A stretch of DNA of 64,000 nucleotides from Chlamydomonas reinhardtii. Its lineage: Eukaryota > Chlorophyta > Chlorophyceae > Chlamydomonadales > Chlamydomonadaceae. The notes under the pieces are model-generated. The model made no database searches and was not told where the DNA came from. It saw only the letters and a program-made list of their open reading frames with translations. Within the stretch, counting starts at the first letter, position 1; every line of letters starts with the position of its first letter. The DNA lies in assembly GCF_000002595.2 (NCBI RefSeq), contig NC_057006.1:4053633-4117632 (forward strand), written 5' to 3'. This document shows positions 1-16,258 of the stretch, piece after piece. The position numbers and the translations under genes are program-made.

Positions 1-818
1 TGCACTAAGCGCGTGTTTTTGGGAAGTGTTGCGACGTGTTTGGGACATGTTTAGGACGTGATGGCAGGGGACGTGTTTGCATTTTGCAAAGCAGCTCAGG
101 CAAGTACAGTATGCGCGGGACCCGTTTGTGATTGGTGTTGTGGGGCAGGCGCATGAATGAGTAATGCATTGTCAGAGGGAATGCCCATTGATACCGAGCG
201 GTGATGCACCAGGGGGCAGCAGCAGTGCGGGGCGTTGAGCAGGTGAGTTTTAAGGACTGTTGGGGGCAGTCCCAGGCCCGCGTTGTTGGGTTGTGAACAT
301 CCGTGCGTGTGGGCTTCCAGGCTTCCGCCACTGACTGGCGCCCCAGCTGATACGGTGCCAAAGTACAATGCGTGTGGTGCCTCTGACATGACACATAGTA
401 TGATAGTGGGCAGAGGGCGAGGATGGCGGGGCCGGGCGAGGGGGCAGGAAGGCGAGATGGGAGCGGTGAAGGCGAGATGGAAGCCGCCTCACTCCGGGTA
501 GTGCACGTGCTTGAGTGCGGTGCCGTAGTAGGTAGAAACCTGGGTGTTTGTCCTCATGGTTAAGACAAGTATCCTGCCAACTGCCTAGGTATGTAAACCC
601 CTTGGATGCCGCCTGGGCTGGCGTACGGCCGTACGGGGCGTACGGGGCCAACCCCGAGGCATGCAGTGCATGGAGTCATGGTGTCATGCCCCTGACAAAT
701 GCCCCTGATACCAATCTTTGCCCTCGATTACATTTATTTCTTGACGCAAATCACTGTCTAATTGCTCACCGCTTCATTCACGGGACCCAGCGCTGTCTGT
801 CGACTTTAGCCTTTCCCG
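1..818. other. No gene recognised (5' flank of PTOX)
   Basis: No open frame here has a family signature or phase-compatible splice sites. Positions about 622-650 hold clustered GTACGG/CCGTAC palindromic motifs. The stretch is best read as upstream flank or 5' UTR of the PTOX gene, or the end of a gene lying outside the window. Confidence 0.4.
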
Positions 819-3800
819 ATGCTCGCGGCCAGGCAGCTGAGCAGCCACAGGCCAGGCCGGTTCGGCCATCGTAACCGGTGAGGCCGCCCTGTAGAGTTTT
901 GTCGCTTGCGAGCAAGCCGGTTTGCCCCAAACGGCAGTCTCGACAAAAGTTCGCGACTTGCAACTCTTCCGTATGCTGGCTTCCGACATTTTCCTGTGTC
1001 CGTGACAGGGCGGCGCTGAGGATTCAAGCAATTTCAGCACCTGTGACCACGTAGGTGCCTCCGTTTTGTTCATTGGGCCTCCTGCATGGTTTGATTGGAC
1101 CGTCGCCCCTCGTTTTGGATCCGCGGGCGTGTTTCATATGATAACAGTGGTCAGAAGTTGATAATTGAGCGGCTTTTCGTAGCTGTCGGCCATGCGCAAT
1201 CGAGTCGGGGTGTTGCGCCCCTCTCACGGTCAGCACCGCTGCGGTATCGCTGCTTCGGAGCCTGAACCCCGCTGGGCGCGCTCGTGCACCAACCAGTAAC
1301 TGTCGGCGCGGCGGGAGGCGGGGCTAAAGTGCACGCGGGTGCAGCCGCAGTGGCTGCGGGCGCGGCGGGAGGCACGGCCCCGAAGTAAAAGCGTCGCTTG
1401 CAGGCTCCGCACCCTGCCAAACTCTAGAACAGCATTGCATGCGCCTCATGCACCACCTGTATTGCTCTCATCCCCTTGGCCTCGCAGTGGCGAGGGCGAA
1501 TGCCCGCTGTTCCAGACGCGTGAGGGGAAGATCGTTCCAGCCATGTGTGCGGACTACGGCTTCCGCAGCGGCAGCGGGCGGCTGTATCAGGAGGGGTACG
1601 GCGAGGTGCCCAAGGACGTATGGCAGCTGGTGAGGGGGGGCGGGAGGGCCGACCGGGGGCTGGCTAGCCGCTGGGGCTGGTGTTTTGAGGGAGGTCGGCA
1701 CACCACGTGAACTCCTGAACCCACAACTCACCACTGTCCCCCGACATCTTACCCCCACTCCCAGGCCAAGGACAACTACCTGCATGAGTTCACTCAGCTG
1801 CGGCGCTCCACCCGCTACCCGCCCTCCGACATCACGGCGCCGGATGGTGCCGTTGCCAAGGTGGGTGTGGGCCCGCGGTGCCTCCTGTCACCTGTTCTCC
1901 GATCTCTCAACGGCAGTGCCGCTTGCGCGCCCGTTGAAGTTCTTCTGGTCGTGTGAGGGCACTGATGCACGCACGCCGCGGCCCCAACCCCCTCATGCTG
2001 CTGCGGCTGTTGCCACCGCCCACCCGGGCATACACTACTTACCACTCGCAGGTGCTGCACTCAGCGGGCGCAGCGGCGGCCCGCGCGTTCGGGTCTCTGG
2101 ACAAGGCGTTGGAGAACGCGGGCGTGCTGCCAGAGCTCGCGCCGCCGCCCGTGCTGAGCGCGCTGGAGACACAGGAGTTCAAGCAGGTGGGCGGGCGGAC
2201 GCTGGTGGGCAGGCGAGTGGTTGGGCGAGCTGGCAGCTGTGCAGACGGCAGCTTGCAGCACCAGTGCAAATTTCATACCGGTACAGCCAGTACCAGAGGG
2301 ACAAACACACCGCCACTGACGACCTATTACGCGGTCATACTCTTGCAGATCCGCGCCAAGCTGGACAAGCTGGAGCTGTCTGTGTCGGACGTGGTTGCGG
2401 TGGAGCACGCCCGCATCGCGCGCACCGGCGACATGACCAGCCCGGCCTGGGTGAAGGCGCCCTTCTACGCGCTGTGCTTCGTGCTGGACGTCATGTACCC
2501 CAAGAACAAGGCGATAGAGGTGAAGGCAGGGAGAGGGAGGGCGAGGGGGATAGAAGCCCGAGCCCGGCGGATCAGTTTGCGGATCGGTGTATGCTTCAAG
2601 GGCCTCACCCTAATCCTGTATGGAAAGTATGGTGTGGAGCGAAGGTTTCCAGGTGGGGTCCCTTCAAAGGGCGCGGCCGATTGCACCCCAAAGCCTGTCC
2701 CACCGCTCCTACCGCTCCCTTGCGCCCGCGCCCGAACTACGAACCGCAGAAGTTCTGGGTGCTCGAGACGGTGGCGCGCATCCCCTACTTCGCCTACATC
2801 TCCATCCTGCACCTGTACGAGTCGCTGGGCTTCTGGCGGGCCGGCGCGGAGCTTCGCAAAATTCACTTTGCCGAGGAGTGGAACGGTGTGTCTGCGTGTG
2901 CGTGCGTGCGTGTGGCTGGGGTGCTTACGTGGGCGGGGGGGACACATGGGTCCGATGTGTTGCACTGCGTGGACGGAAGACAGCCTGTATTTGCGGAGAA
3001 TTTGTGATGCCTTTGGGCCCACACTGACCCCCCACCTGTGTCGTTGCTAACCTTGGCCCTTTGCTCGCCTCCTGTCCTTTGCCCCCGCAACGTCACGCGA
3101 CTTGCTGCAGAGATGCACCACCTGCAGGTCTGTTGGCTGGGATTGCTCCAAACGTGGTGCAACTTTGCCTGCCTCTGCCACATGTTGCAGCATGCTGCTT
3201 TGCCTGCAAGCTTGCCATGCCGACGCCCTCTCCCGCCCGACTCCGTTATCCACCCCTCCACCGCTCTCTCATGACACCCACGCCGCCCGCACAGATCATG
3301 GAGAGCCTGGGCGGCGACCGCGCCTGGTTCGACCGCTTTATCGCCGAGCACGCGGCCGTGTTCTACTACTGGGTGCTCATCGCGTTCTACCTGGTGTCGC
3401 CCCGCATGGCCTACAACTTCATGCAACGGGTGGAGCTGCACGCCGCAGACACCTACTGTGAGCAGCGCCCCCTGGGACTATGCCGATTGATCGAGTCGAG
3501 GAACGGGGGTCCTAGCTTGTGTATGCCTGTCGCCGGCGCAGAAGCCTGGTCGGTACCGGCCTCGCAACGCCGCTGTGCAATGACGTGTAGCCAGCTTCTG
3601 CCTGCACAGGCCCGCTTTGCCCCACCGTCTGTTCACGCCTGTTCCCTGCCCTGCCCCGCACCATGCCGCCGCCGCCGCGCTCCTGCAGCCGCCTTCGTGG
3701 AGCGCAACCGGACCGCCCTGGCCGACATCCCGCCGCCGCTGGTGGCTCTGCAGTACTACTACAGCGACGACCTGTACCTGTTCGACGAGTGGGTGCGGGC

Positions 3801-4533
3801 GGAGGAGCGGAGCGCGTCGGTGGGGGTTCGTGCGGGCGGGAGGAGCAGCGCGTTGGTGGTGGGAGGAGTCCGGGTGGGAGGAGCGCGTCGGTGCGCACCC
3901 ATAGCGAACAGAGTGGTCTCCCAGACAACCAGAGCGCACAGCCCACCCACAAGCACCCTGCCGGCCTGTGCGCGCAGGTTCCAGACCGCCTCGCGCGGCG
4001 CGCCCGGTGTGCCGCCCCGCCGGCCGCCCTGTGAGAACCTGCTGGACGTGTTCACGAACATCCGGGACGACGAGCTGGAGCATGTCAAGACCATGGTGGC
4101 GTGCCAGGTGTGTATTTTGGAAGGGGGGAGGAAAAGGCTACACTTGTCAAACCAGGTTTGTGGGAGAGGGTGGGGTGGGCACAGTGCTGGCTGCTCCCTA
4201 GGCACCGACAGCGGAAGCGGGGTGTGAGTAAGCGCGGACCAGCCGTTGTGCCAATGTCGTGGTGTGCTCGCAACCTCGTGCATGTGTCTGGAAGCGCTCG
4301 TGTCGGTGTGTATGAATGGCGTGCTCATTACTGAGCGCCGTGCAAGCCGCGACTCATTGCAGTGATAAGCCCGTGTGGACGTTTTGCCCCGGGCGGCATA
4401 TCGACAAAGACGGGACCAGGCATTCAGGCACGTGAACCCCGCTCCCCCGCCCCTTTACGCGCCCACTGCACAGGAGTCCACCATTGCCAAGGACATTGCT
4501 GCCTCGTCATCCGGCTCGGCGCCCCGCCGCTGA
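819..4533 (+). CDS. PTOX2: Plastid terminal oxidase (alternative-oxidase family)
   Basis: This is a plastoquinol:oxygen oxidoreductase of the plastid terminal oxidase (IMMUTANS) family, a membrane-associated diiron enzyme that oxidises plastoquinol in chlororespiration and carotenoid desaturation. Exons: 819-877, 1404-1629, 1765-1860, 2052-2186, 2349-2519, 2750-2885, 3111-3127, 3295-3457, 3689-3788, 3978-4107, 4474-4533; every junction keeps phase and the product is 430 residues. Putative iron ligands are visible: LET (E235), NEMHH (E275, H278), E327, and RDDELEH (E400, H403). The C-terminal NIRDDE.EH block and the FDEFQT segment match plant PTOX. The first exon (819-877) is inferred: it supplies an ATG and an Arg/Ser-rich transit peptide in phase, but an unseen alternative 5' exon is possible. 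Two PTOX paralogues exist in Chlamydomonas; the PTOX2 name rests on its neighbour PRMT1 (from memory). Exon 7 is only 17 nt. Confidence 0.9.
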
Positions 4534-5880
4534 TGACATCCTGGCGGCTGAAGCGGCAGGACGGACCTGTGTGAGGAGCTGTGGGGAAGGGGCGGCATGG
4601 ATTTTAGCGCAGGTTCCTGTAGCAGGCGCGCTGCCGCAGTATCAGGGAGGAGTACATAGTCATGGAGCCGCGCGCCAGTACTGTGTTGGGGCTGCACGCT
4701 TTGTGCCTCGCGGGCAATGCAAGGCCAGAGTGCAAGCGGAAGACTGTTATGGAGCAGGCGGCATACCCGCAAGCCTATCAGTGCAATGAAGAACGTGGTG
4801 GTGGCCCGGACGTTGCACAGTATCAGTCAAGTGTCGGTGTGTTTGTGACCCTTCGTTTGATATCGAGAGACAGAGAGTAGCAGGACTGGTGCTTCCTTTT
4901 GACGACGACTGTACGTGGTGGTGGGGATGGGGGGCACTACTGCCTTGCCGTGACGGTTGGCGTTTCAGCTTTGATGTGCTTGAGTGATCCACATCAGCTT
5001 TTGCGTCACGCGAGCGACCAAGCAGGCCAGGCATGTCTGAGTGTGTGCTTGTTGCAGGCATCATATGGAAGTTCACGTATGAGCACAAGTTCATTAACAT
5101 AGTATGCGCACACGCATAGTCTTAAGACTGCTGGTGCCGGGGGGCTTACGATTCTTTAAGCTACCTCGCTTCACCAGTATTGTGAGGGCAATAGCCGCGC
5201 CCGTAAATGTCCTAGTACGCCCCCTGACTTTGAATCGCTGCGCTCCGTGGCTCAGCCCAAAACTCATCATCAATACTGCCATACTCGACACTTGCACATC
5301 CGGAATGAAATAGCATACACTCGCGGTCCGATGAAGTGTCACTAACATGGATAACACTGCTAGCACCGCTGCGCATGCAATGCCTCCTGGTACGAACCAC
5401 AAGTCATATCCGAGTATTTCTCGTATGGCATCAATCTGTTTGTTATACCCACATCCGTAGCGCGATCCGCGACGTGCGTGTCACGTGCACAAAAACAGCA
5501 TACATGGCTGGCAGCCAAGCAAAGCCGTGGAGAGCCAGTACACATGACACCGACGGGCCTGACTCGGCTTGCTGTTATGCCCACAATTGCGCGCCTGCGC
5601 AATCACTGCATAAAACGCACTGGGTACCCACATACCTCAACCACTCAACCTCTGATGAGGCACACGCTCTCGGCACACACACCAAAGCAGCACACGCCCC
5701 GCACTGGGCTAGCTGTATACACACGCCCACATGCACATGCCCACAGCTCTCGCTTTCACTCTCCACTCTCGCACTCTCCCACAAACGTACAGGGCGGCTC
5801 ATCTACACGCGCCAAGGTACGGTCCGGATACAGCGCGCGCGCGCTTTCCCGGCACACGCTGCAAGCACCAACATGGCGGC
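4534..5880. other. Convergent intergenic region PTOX/PRMT1
   Basis: This holds the 3' UTRs of the two tail-to-tail genes. No coding signal was found. Positions 5100-5410 are noticeably more AT-rich than the surroundings and have a minus-strand open frame without a start ATG or a recognised family; it may be a degenerate insertion. No clear TGTAA signal was seen for either gene. Confidence 0.4.
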
Positions 5881-9591
<3,711 letters not shown>

Positions 9592-9776
9592 CTTACTAGA
9601 CAAGTACAAAACAAGTAGGTTATGCCGTCGAAAGTAACAGGCTTGCTAAACAGACGTGTGGCGGCGAGTTGTCACCTAGGTTCCCGCCTCTTGGCGGGAT
9701 GGCGGGGATGGGGAGCCGCCCCATCCAGCAGCTGGCAGACCCGCGAGCGCTCTGGGGGTCTTATGCACATAACCAA

Positions 9777-9784
9777 TTTATAAG
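9777..9784 (+). promoter_or_regulatory. Possible TATA box of the RING gene
   Basis: TTTATAAG lies 101 bp upstream of the ATG chosen at 9885 and directly follows a CCAAT pentamer (9773-9777). The spacing would place transcription start near 9810. This favours ATG 9885 over the earlier in-frame ATG at 9699. Confidence 0.3.
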
Positions 9785-9884
9785 CGGCTGTCCTGCATCA
9801 ACACTTTACTGCGGTGTACAGAGCTCGGTTAGGTGGGCCCAACCCTGCGCATTCGCAGTCAGCAACAGCTTCGCGTGGCCCGAT

Positions 9885-11573
9885 ATGTCCTGCCCGCTGG
9901 GCTTCGGCGGGCCGGCTTCAAAGAGCTCGCTGACGCCATACCATTGCATCCTGTGCCGCGGCTTGCTGCACGAGCCCATCACGACGCCGTGCCGGCACGT
10001 CTTCTGTGCCTTCTGCATCCGCCCATTTCGCGACTGCCCCGTCTGCGCCGCGGACCTCGATGGCAACAATACGCCCGACGCGGCACTGGCGGGCACCATC
10101 AACAAGCTGCTGACGGGCCATGTGAAGCTGCTGGCTAAGGCCACCGGTGCCGCGGGGCCGCCAGTGGGGTCGCCAGTGCCCGCTAGCTCCTCCTGCCCCG
10201 CGGCAGCGGGCGCGGCCGCGCCAGCGCCACCGCCCGCCTCCTGTCCAGCCTCCACCTCCACCTCCGCACCAACATCAGCGGATCCGGGGGCGCCGGGCCT
10301 GGACCTGCCGTCACTGCTGCTGCAGCTGGCGCTGCAGTCACTGGCCGGCGGCAACCCGGAGGCGGCCCTGGCGCGACTGGACATGTGCGCAGACACGCTG
10401 TGCAGCGCGGCGGAGGCAGCAGCAGCAGCAGCAGCAGCAACGGGCTCAGCAGGAGCCGGGACTGCAGTAGGAACCGCTGAGGCCAAGGAGGTCGGGCCGA
10501 AGGCAGGCACAGCGTCCACGGAAGGAGCTAGCACCGCCGGCGCAGGTCCCGATGCTCTGGCAAGTGCGGGTGCAGGCTGGGAGCACGACCCCGTGCTGCG
10601 CCGCCGCGTGGCAGCCGCCCGCACCAGCGCCGACGCCGCTTCACGCCTGGGTGCGGTGCTGGGTAGCGCCGCCGACTGCCACCGTCGCCTCGGCGACGCG
10701 CCCGCCGCGCTGTCGCTGTATGCCGCCAGCGCCGCGTGCCTGGCGCCCTGGCGGAGCGGCGGCGAAGCCGCCTCCGCCGCCCGCACCGCCGCCGCCACTG
10801 CCAGCAGCCGTGAGGCGGAGGCTGCGCTGGGCGTGACGCACAACAAGCTGGGCGACTTGTTGATGCTGCTGGGCCGGCTGCGGGAGGCGCGGGCGCAGTA
10901 CCTGGAGGCGCTGGGGCTCAGGCGGGCGGCGCTGGCGCGGGCGCTTGAGGCAGGCGCAGAGGCGGATGGGGCGGAGGCGGGGGCAGCGGGGGAGGGGAGT
11001 GGTGGGAAGAGCGGGACCTCGGCAGGGGCGTCGCGGCTGCCGGCCGAGGAGCTGGTGCAGGACGTGTGCGACCTGGCCACCAGCTGCTGCAAGGTGGCGG
11101 ATGTCAATATGGCGCTGAGGGAGGCGGAGGCGGCAGTGGGGTCGCAGCCGGAGGCGGCTGCTGCCGGGTCCGGGTCAGGTGCAGAGCCTGGAGCAGGGTT
11201 AGGAGCGAGCGCGAGCGAAGGAGGGGTAGGGTCGGACGTGGATGCGGAGGCAGGGCTGGCATCGGCGGCTGCGCTGCTGGCGGAGGCTCGTGCGGCCATG
11301 CTGCGGCCCAATCTGGCGCCGTACGCGGCAGCCGTACAGGCGGCGGCAGCCAAGGCGGCGGCAGCAGCAGCAGCAGCAGCAACAGGAGGGTCTGCGGCAG
11401 AAGGAGGAGCCAGGGGCGGCAGGGAGGCGGCACCGGCTGCGACTGCGGCTGCGCCGCTGCCGGCGCAGCTAGTGGGGCGGTACGGGCGCGTCTGGGGGGC
11501 GCTGGAGCAGCTGACGGCGCGGCTGGCAGGGCTGGGTGTCGGGACGGGGCCGCAGGCCGAGACAGCCAAATAG
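9885..11573 (+). CDS. RING-finger protein with TPR-like helices
   Basis: This is a probable E3 ubiquitin ligase. Near the N-terminus there is a compact C3HC4 RING: C21, C24, C36, H38, C41, C44, C51, C54 (spacing 2-11-1-2-2-6-2). Downstream, Ala-rich segments alternate with helical repeats resembling tetratricopeptide repeats, for example around 10,640-10,740 and 10,820-10,940 (LGDLLMLLGRLREARAQYLEAL). The layout recalls LONRF-type proteins but no LON domain follows. The gene is one uninterrupted frame of 562 residues from ATG 9885; an earlier in-frame ATG at 9699 would add 62 residues, but a TATA-like element lies between the two. The Ala/Gly-rich linkers have codon and composition bias typical of the host. 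The substrate is unknown. Confidence 0.75.
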   Translation: MSCPLGFGGPASKSSLTPYHCILCRGLLHEPITTPCRHVFCAFCIRPFRDCPVCAADLDGNNTPDAALAGTINKLLTGHVKLLAKATGAAGPPVGSPVPASSSCPAAAGAAAPAPPPASCPASTSTSAPTSADPGAPGLDLPSLLLQLALQSLAGGNPEAALARLDMCADTLCSAAEAAAAAAAATGSAGAGTAVGTAEAKEVGPKAGTASTEGASTAGAGPDALASAGAGWEHDPVLRRRVAAARTSADAASRLGAVLGSAADCHRRLGDAPAALSLYAASAACLAPWRSGGEAASAARTAAATASSREAEAALGVTHNKLGDLLMLLGRLREARAQYLEALGLRRAALARALEAGAEADGAEAGAAGEGSGGKSGTSAGASRLPAEELVQDVCDLATSCCKVADVNMALREAEAAVGSQPEAAAAGSGSGAEPGAGLGASASEGGVGSDVDAEAGLASAAALLAEARAAMLRPNLAPYAAAVQAAAAKAAAAAAAAATGGSAAEGGARGGREAAPAATAAAPLPAQLVGRYGRVWGALEQLTARLAGLGVGTGPQAETAK

Positions 11574-13446
11574 AGCCGGCGAAGTGCTGGGCGATCTAGG
11601 TAATCGGGGATGAGGCGGACATACAGGGCAAGGCACCCGCTGCGCGTGCGTAGTTGCGATCGAGGTGTTTGTCATCGGGCCCGCGTAGCATGCTACAAGG
11701 ATCCGACTTGTGAACTTACGTAGGTAGGTATGCAGGCAGGCTGCGCCGGCTGCTCCAGTATACTTGTGCAATACTGCATGCGCTGTGTATGCGGACTGAA
11801 GTCCGGATTGAGGCCCGGTTTGTTGGCCCTGGTTGATGGATTGCCCTATAGCGGGGGGGGGGGGTGCCGTAACATTACAGTGGTTGCGACATAGCTGCTT
11901 CAGACTTCACAATCCAATGCACGAACTGCACCTCTTTGTATGGCTGTAGGTAGAAGTAGGACAGGGGCACTTAGATCATTGCCGTGCGCCCTTCTGCTGC
12001 GTGTGCAAGGCCTTCGTTTGACGCGATGGCGTGATGGACCGGCGTAATGTGGCTAGGAAATTGTATAGCGCGTGCGTGGCACTGGTGGAACATGTTCCCG
12101 TTATGCCTGCTGCTGGGTGCACGGCCTGTAGCGGCAGCCCAGAGGCATGACATGGCTTGCAACGTGCCCGTGGTTGACACGACATCGTCTACATGTGCGG
12201 AATGTCAGATGCACAATTGCACGCGCCTAATGCATGCCCGCCCTATGTGAACCCGAACCAGATGCAGCGTCCACAAGACTTGACACACGGCTTGGCATCT
12301 CCTGCAACAAGGTTTCCTGCAGTCACTCACTACCAGCACATACCCGGTCATGGCTCACGCAGCAAGGTGGGCAGCTGTCAAAATATGCAACGGGGGCTGC
12401 TGATGACAGCGCCGCCGCATCCCCCGGCTACGACGCCACCGGCTGCGGCACCACACACAGTGACACGACTCAGCCCCCCTACACTACTACAGCTCTTGCG
12501 GGCGGGGCTGTGCGGCGCACTTACCAGCCCGCCACCCTCCACTCCGGACTCTTGTAAGCAATGCAATCTCCGGACCACACGCAGCCCCAACACGGCCATG
12601 GGCGGATGGGCCGCCAGCAGCAGCTCTCCTTCTCAGCAGCGCCGACGACACGAGTGCATCACCGCAGCATTCGGCCTGGCATCCGATGCCTGGTGGCGGG
12701 TCGGTACGCCTTTGCTGCTGCCCTTGGTGTGATGATTACTAGTGCCACTTGCCCGGCCGCGCTGTTTATCACATGCAATACCGCTCACCAGACCAGCGCC
12801 CGAGCGCCGAGCACAATATGGTCTCAGGCCCGTGCGCGCCCGTGTGATGCTTGCAGGCCCACTGGCAGCTTGCGCGGGGGACATTCGTATCTTACAGTGT
12901 GTTGACATGTGCGGGATACAGTATGCGCCCAAGCACGCTGCCCTGTCTGGGGTGCCCGACAGCGCGCCGGTTGCGACTTTGACCATGCAAGTGATGCAAC
13001 CCTACCCCTCGGGCTAGACTGCTGGGCTTGACAGGACTCATCATGCGTTCACCCGCCGCCACAACCAAGCGGTTCTCGTTCCTTATTCCTTACTACTCCA
13101 GGTCTCCACGCCCCAACCACCTCCACTGCCATGCACAGAACCTGGGCCCGCCACCGTGTCCTCACCCCGGCCCCTCTGCCGCGTCCAGCGTACATAGTAC
13201 GTACACTGCTCCATGGTCCTTGCAGCCCCGCCATCAGGAGCCTGCCCGGGTCGCGACAACGCCCCTTCCACCCCTGCCCGCCCACCACCAATCAACATCC
13301 CCGCGCCCAGCAGCCGCCCACCTCACAATGCACTGTGGCTCACGGCGTCGCTGAGCCGGGATCCGGAGAGTCACCGAAGGCGCCTCACGCGCTACACTTT
13401 TACCTCACGCAGTATCCACACGCGCCTCTCCGCATGGCCGCGCGCA
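11574..13446. other. Convergent intergenic region RING/epsilon-tubulin
   Basis: No gene was recognised in 1.87 kb. Open frames are short and lack domains. A G-tract lies near 11,850-11,864. TTACA at 12892-12896 (TGTAA on the minus strand) is a candidate poly(A) signal for epsilon-tubulin, giving a 3' UTR of about 550 nt. Confidence 0.4.
12892..12896 (-). terminator. Candidate TGTAA poly(A) signal of epsilon-tubulin
   Basis: TGTAA is the usual poly(A) signal in Chlamydomonas. This copy on the minus strand lies about 550 nt after the stop codon at 13447. Confidence 0.35.
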
Positions 13447-15596
13447 TCACGGCAGGAAGGACAACCCTCGCGGCCGCAGGCGTGTGAGCGGCGGCGCCTG
13501 TGTGGCTCCTTCCAGGGCTCGGTACTGCGCCGTGAGGTCGCCCACCACCTCCATGGCCGAGGTGAAGCCGCCCGGATCCATGTACTGCTCGTAGTGGTGC
13601 GTGTAGAACCTGCGGGAGGCGGCAGGAGGGAGGAGGAGGAGGATAAGGGAGGAGAAGGCAGAGCGTGTTGGGGGTGGCGGGCGGGCGTGGGTGTCGGGAT
13701 TGGACGGAGGACCCCCACGCGGCCGCCGCACCTGCGCTTGTACAGCTTGTCGAACCGCTCCCTCATGGTCGTGAAGGTATGTGCGATGGCTGTGTTGTTG
13801 GCCAGACACAGCAGACCGAAGGGGCAGCCCACGGGCGGCGTGCTGCAGATACCCAGCTTGAAACCCTTGGGGATGACACAGGGGTTCACACGGGAGGGGA
13901 CAAGAGGTATGAGAGGGGCGCAGGCGCCAGTGCGATGCGGCGGGTTGAAGGCCGGTGCTTGCTCACGGCTCATGCGCTCAGGTGGCAAGGCGATGGGTAC
14001 CAGCAACATGATGCACAGAACGGGACCAGGCTTGGCGACCTTTGACCGCACGCGTCCACGTGCGCAGCCCGACCCTCCAGCCCCGCACGCCCCTGAACCC
14101 GCCCCTGAACCCGCCCCAACCACCGAGCGTCCCCTCATTGTGCACCCCAACACTACCGCCCCACGCCACCATCCCACGCCACCACAAACGCACCTCGCTG
14201 TTCCAGTGCACCATCTTGAGCTGCGGTCTCAGGCGCGCCACGTTGCGGTTGATGTCGGCCATGGTGGCGGTGGGGCCGCGCGCGATGAGGCCGCACGCCA
14301 GGTAGGTGGCGGCCCGCGGGTCGGCGCGGATGAGCTGGTGCTCCCGACTGAACACGTCGCCAAATACCTGGGGGGTGGAGGGCGGATGGGGTGTCAGGGG
14401 CTTACATTTGTCATAAATTGGGGGCGAGGCGTGAGCGAGGTGCGAAAGGCCAGAACCGAAACAGCGGCTGAGGGTGGCTGCTTGGGTTCCGTGGCGTGTA
14501 GCCGGTGCACGTGGCTGGTGGAGGCTCCAGGCAGGATCAGAGCGTCATGAAAGGCAGGCCGCGGCATATCGAGCGCCCCTGCCACTGCACCCGGGCCACT
14601 CGCACCTGGTCCAGCGTGCGCGGCTGCAGCGCCAGCGCCGCCGCGGCGCGGCCCACGTCCTTGTCCTTGGGCGGCGGCTGCAGCGGGCTCATGCTGCTGA
14701 GCAGGAAGTGCATGCGCGGGTAGGGCACCAGGTTCATGGTGATGTCGTTGAGGTCCACGTTGAGCGGGCCCTCGAAGCGCACGCTGGCCGTCAGGTGCAG
14801 CAGCAGGCTGGCGGCGACGCCGTTCATGGAGTCAAAGGGCTTGCTGCCGCCGCCGCTGCCTTTGAGGCCGGAGACGGCGGAGGCGGCCGCGTCGGCGGCT
14901 GCGGGGTAAGGAGGCGGCAATGGCCAGCGCGCAGATGTTGTCAAGTGGCTACTGGGAGCATTGCAAAGTCCCAACATGCCTGCAGGAGGGCCCTGGCGCG
15001 CAACTCCACCTTCCATGCGGCCATACCCCGTGAGGCCGTGACCCCGCCTGCCCCCACAGCTCCCACAGCCCCCTCCGGCCGCCGCCTACGGCACCCCCAC
15101 GCACTCCACGCCCCCGCACCCTCTCACCCACGCACCCGCTGCCCGGTCCCGCGCTGCCTCCGTGCGGTTGACGATGTCGATGAGCGCCTGGTTCTCAATG
15201 GGCAGCACGCAGTCGGCGTGCTCCACCAGCTGCCCCAGCGCCAGCATGGCGTTGTAGGGCGAGGTGACCACGTCGTCGTCCTCGGAGGGAAACACGCTGC
15301 CCGTGAAGCGGAACACGCCGGGGAACTCATCCTGCAGCGGGGGGTGGGGTGGGAGGGGTGGACAGGGGAGGGGAGGGGAGGAGAGGAGAGGGTGGTGTGA
15401 AGTTGAGTGGCAGGTTGTGGCGTGGGCCGAGTGAAGAGATTGTCCCAACGGCCCGACAGCTGCTGCATTGTGATTGCCATGACCTCTACGAAGACAGCAG
15501 CATACAGCCATACACACGCATACGGCGTCGTCTGAGCGGGCGTCCGCTTCGTTTTTTAACACACACAACCCTTGTGCTCTCACTCTCACTCTCACT

Positions 15597-15637
<41 letters not shown>

Positions 15638-16221
15638 CCCCCTGCCCCCTCCATGCTCACCGCCAGCATGCGCACAATGTAGGTGCCCACGCCACTGCCC
15701 GTGCCGCCGCCCAGCGAGTGAAGCACCATGAAGCTCTTGGGGAGCGGGAGGAAGCGGAACGGGTCGACGAGAGGTGTCACTGTGTCAGCCAGGCCCCAGG
15801 CGTGGGCTCCAGGTTCCCTTTGGCTTAGTTCCCCGTTGTCACCACCACGCGCTTCCCACCCGCCCTCCCCTCTCGCTGCCCCCGCCCCACGCCCCACGCG
15901 GCCACGCCCCCACGTGCCCACCTGCAGCGAGTCACAGTCCTCGGCGGTGAGTCGTATCTTGTCCAGGATGGCGTCGTGGTAGCGCGGGCCGTACTCGTGG
16001 TGCCCGTGCGCCCAGTTGTTGCCGGCGCCGCTCACGTCGCTCACCAACTGCCGCGTGTCCAGCACCTCGCCCAGCGGGCCCTGAGGCGGGAGGGGGGATG
16101 GGAGGGGGGAAGGGGAAGGAGATGGGAAGGGGACGGGAGGGTGGGAGGAGCGGGCAGCAGCGCACCGGCGGTCAGCGGCAAGTGAGATGAGAGGTGGAAG
16201 CGGCAACGGCAGTGTGTGTGT

Positions 16222-16258
<37 letters not shown>

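Noticed and set aside
1339-1542. Upstream extension of PTOX exon 2 as the translation start
   Set aside because: The frame begins with GTG, not ATG, and the in-frame ATG at 1543 would remove any transit peptide; a separate 5' exon at 819 fits better.
1685-3050. Long plus-strand frames of 365-440 codons
   Set aside because: They run through PTOX introns in mixed frames; only the exon parts match the oxidase family.
5094-5402. 102-codon minus-strand frame in the AT-richer patch
   Set aside because: It has a hydrophobic N-terminus but starts at GTG, lacks a family match and lies in probable 3' UTR sequence.
9806-11569. 587-codon minus-strand open frame
   Set aside because: It is antisense to the RING gene, is Ala/Ser/Pro-rich in the way GC-rich shadows are, and has no domain.
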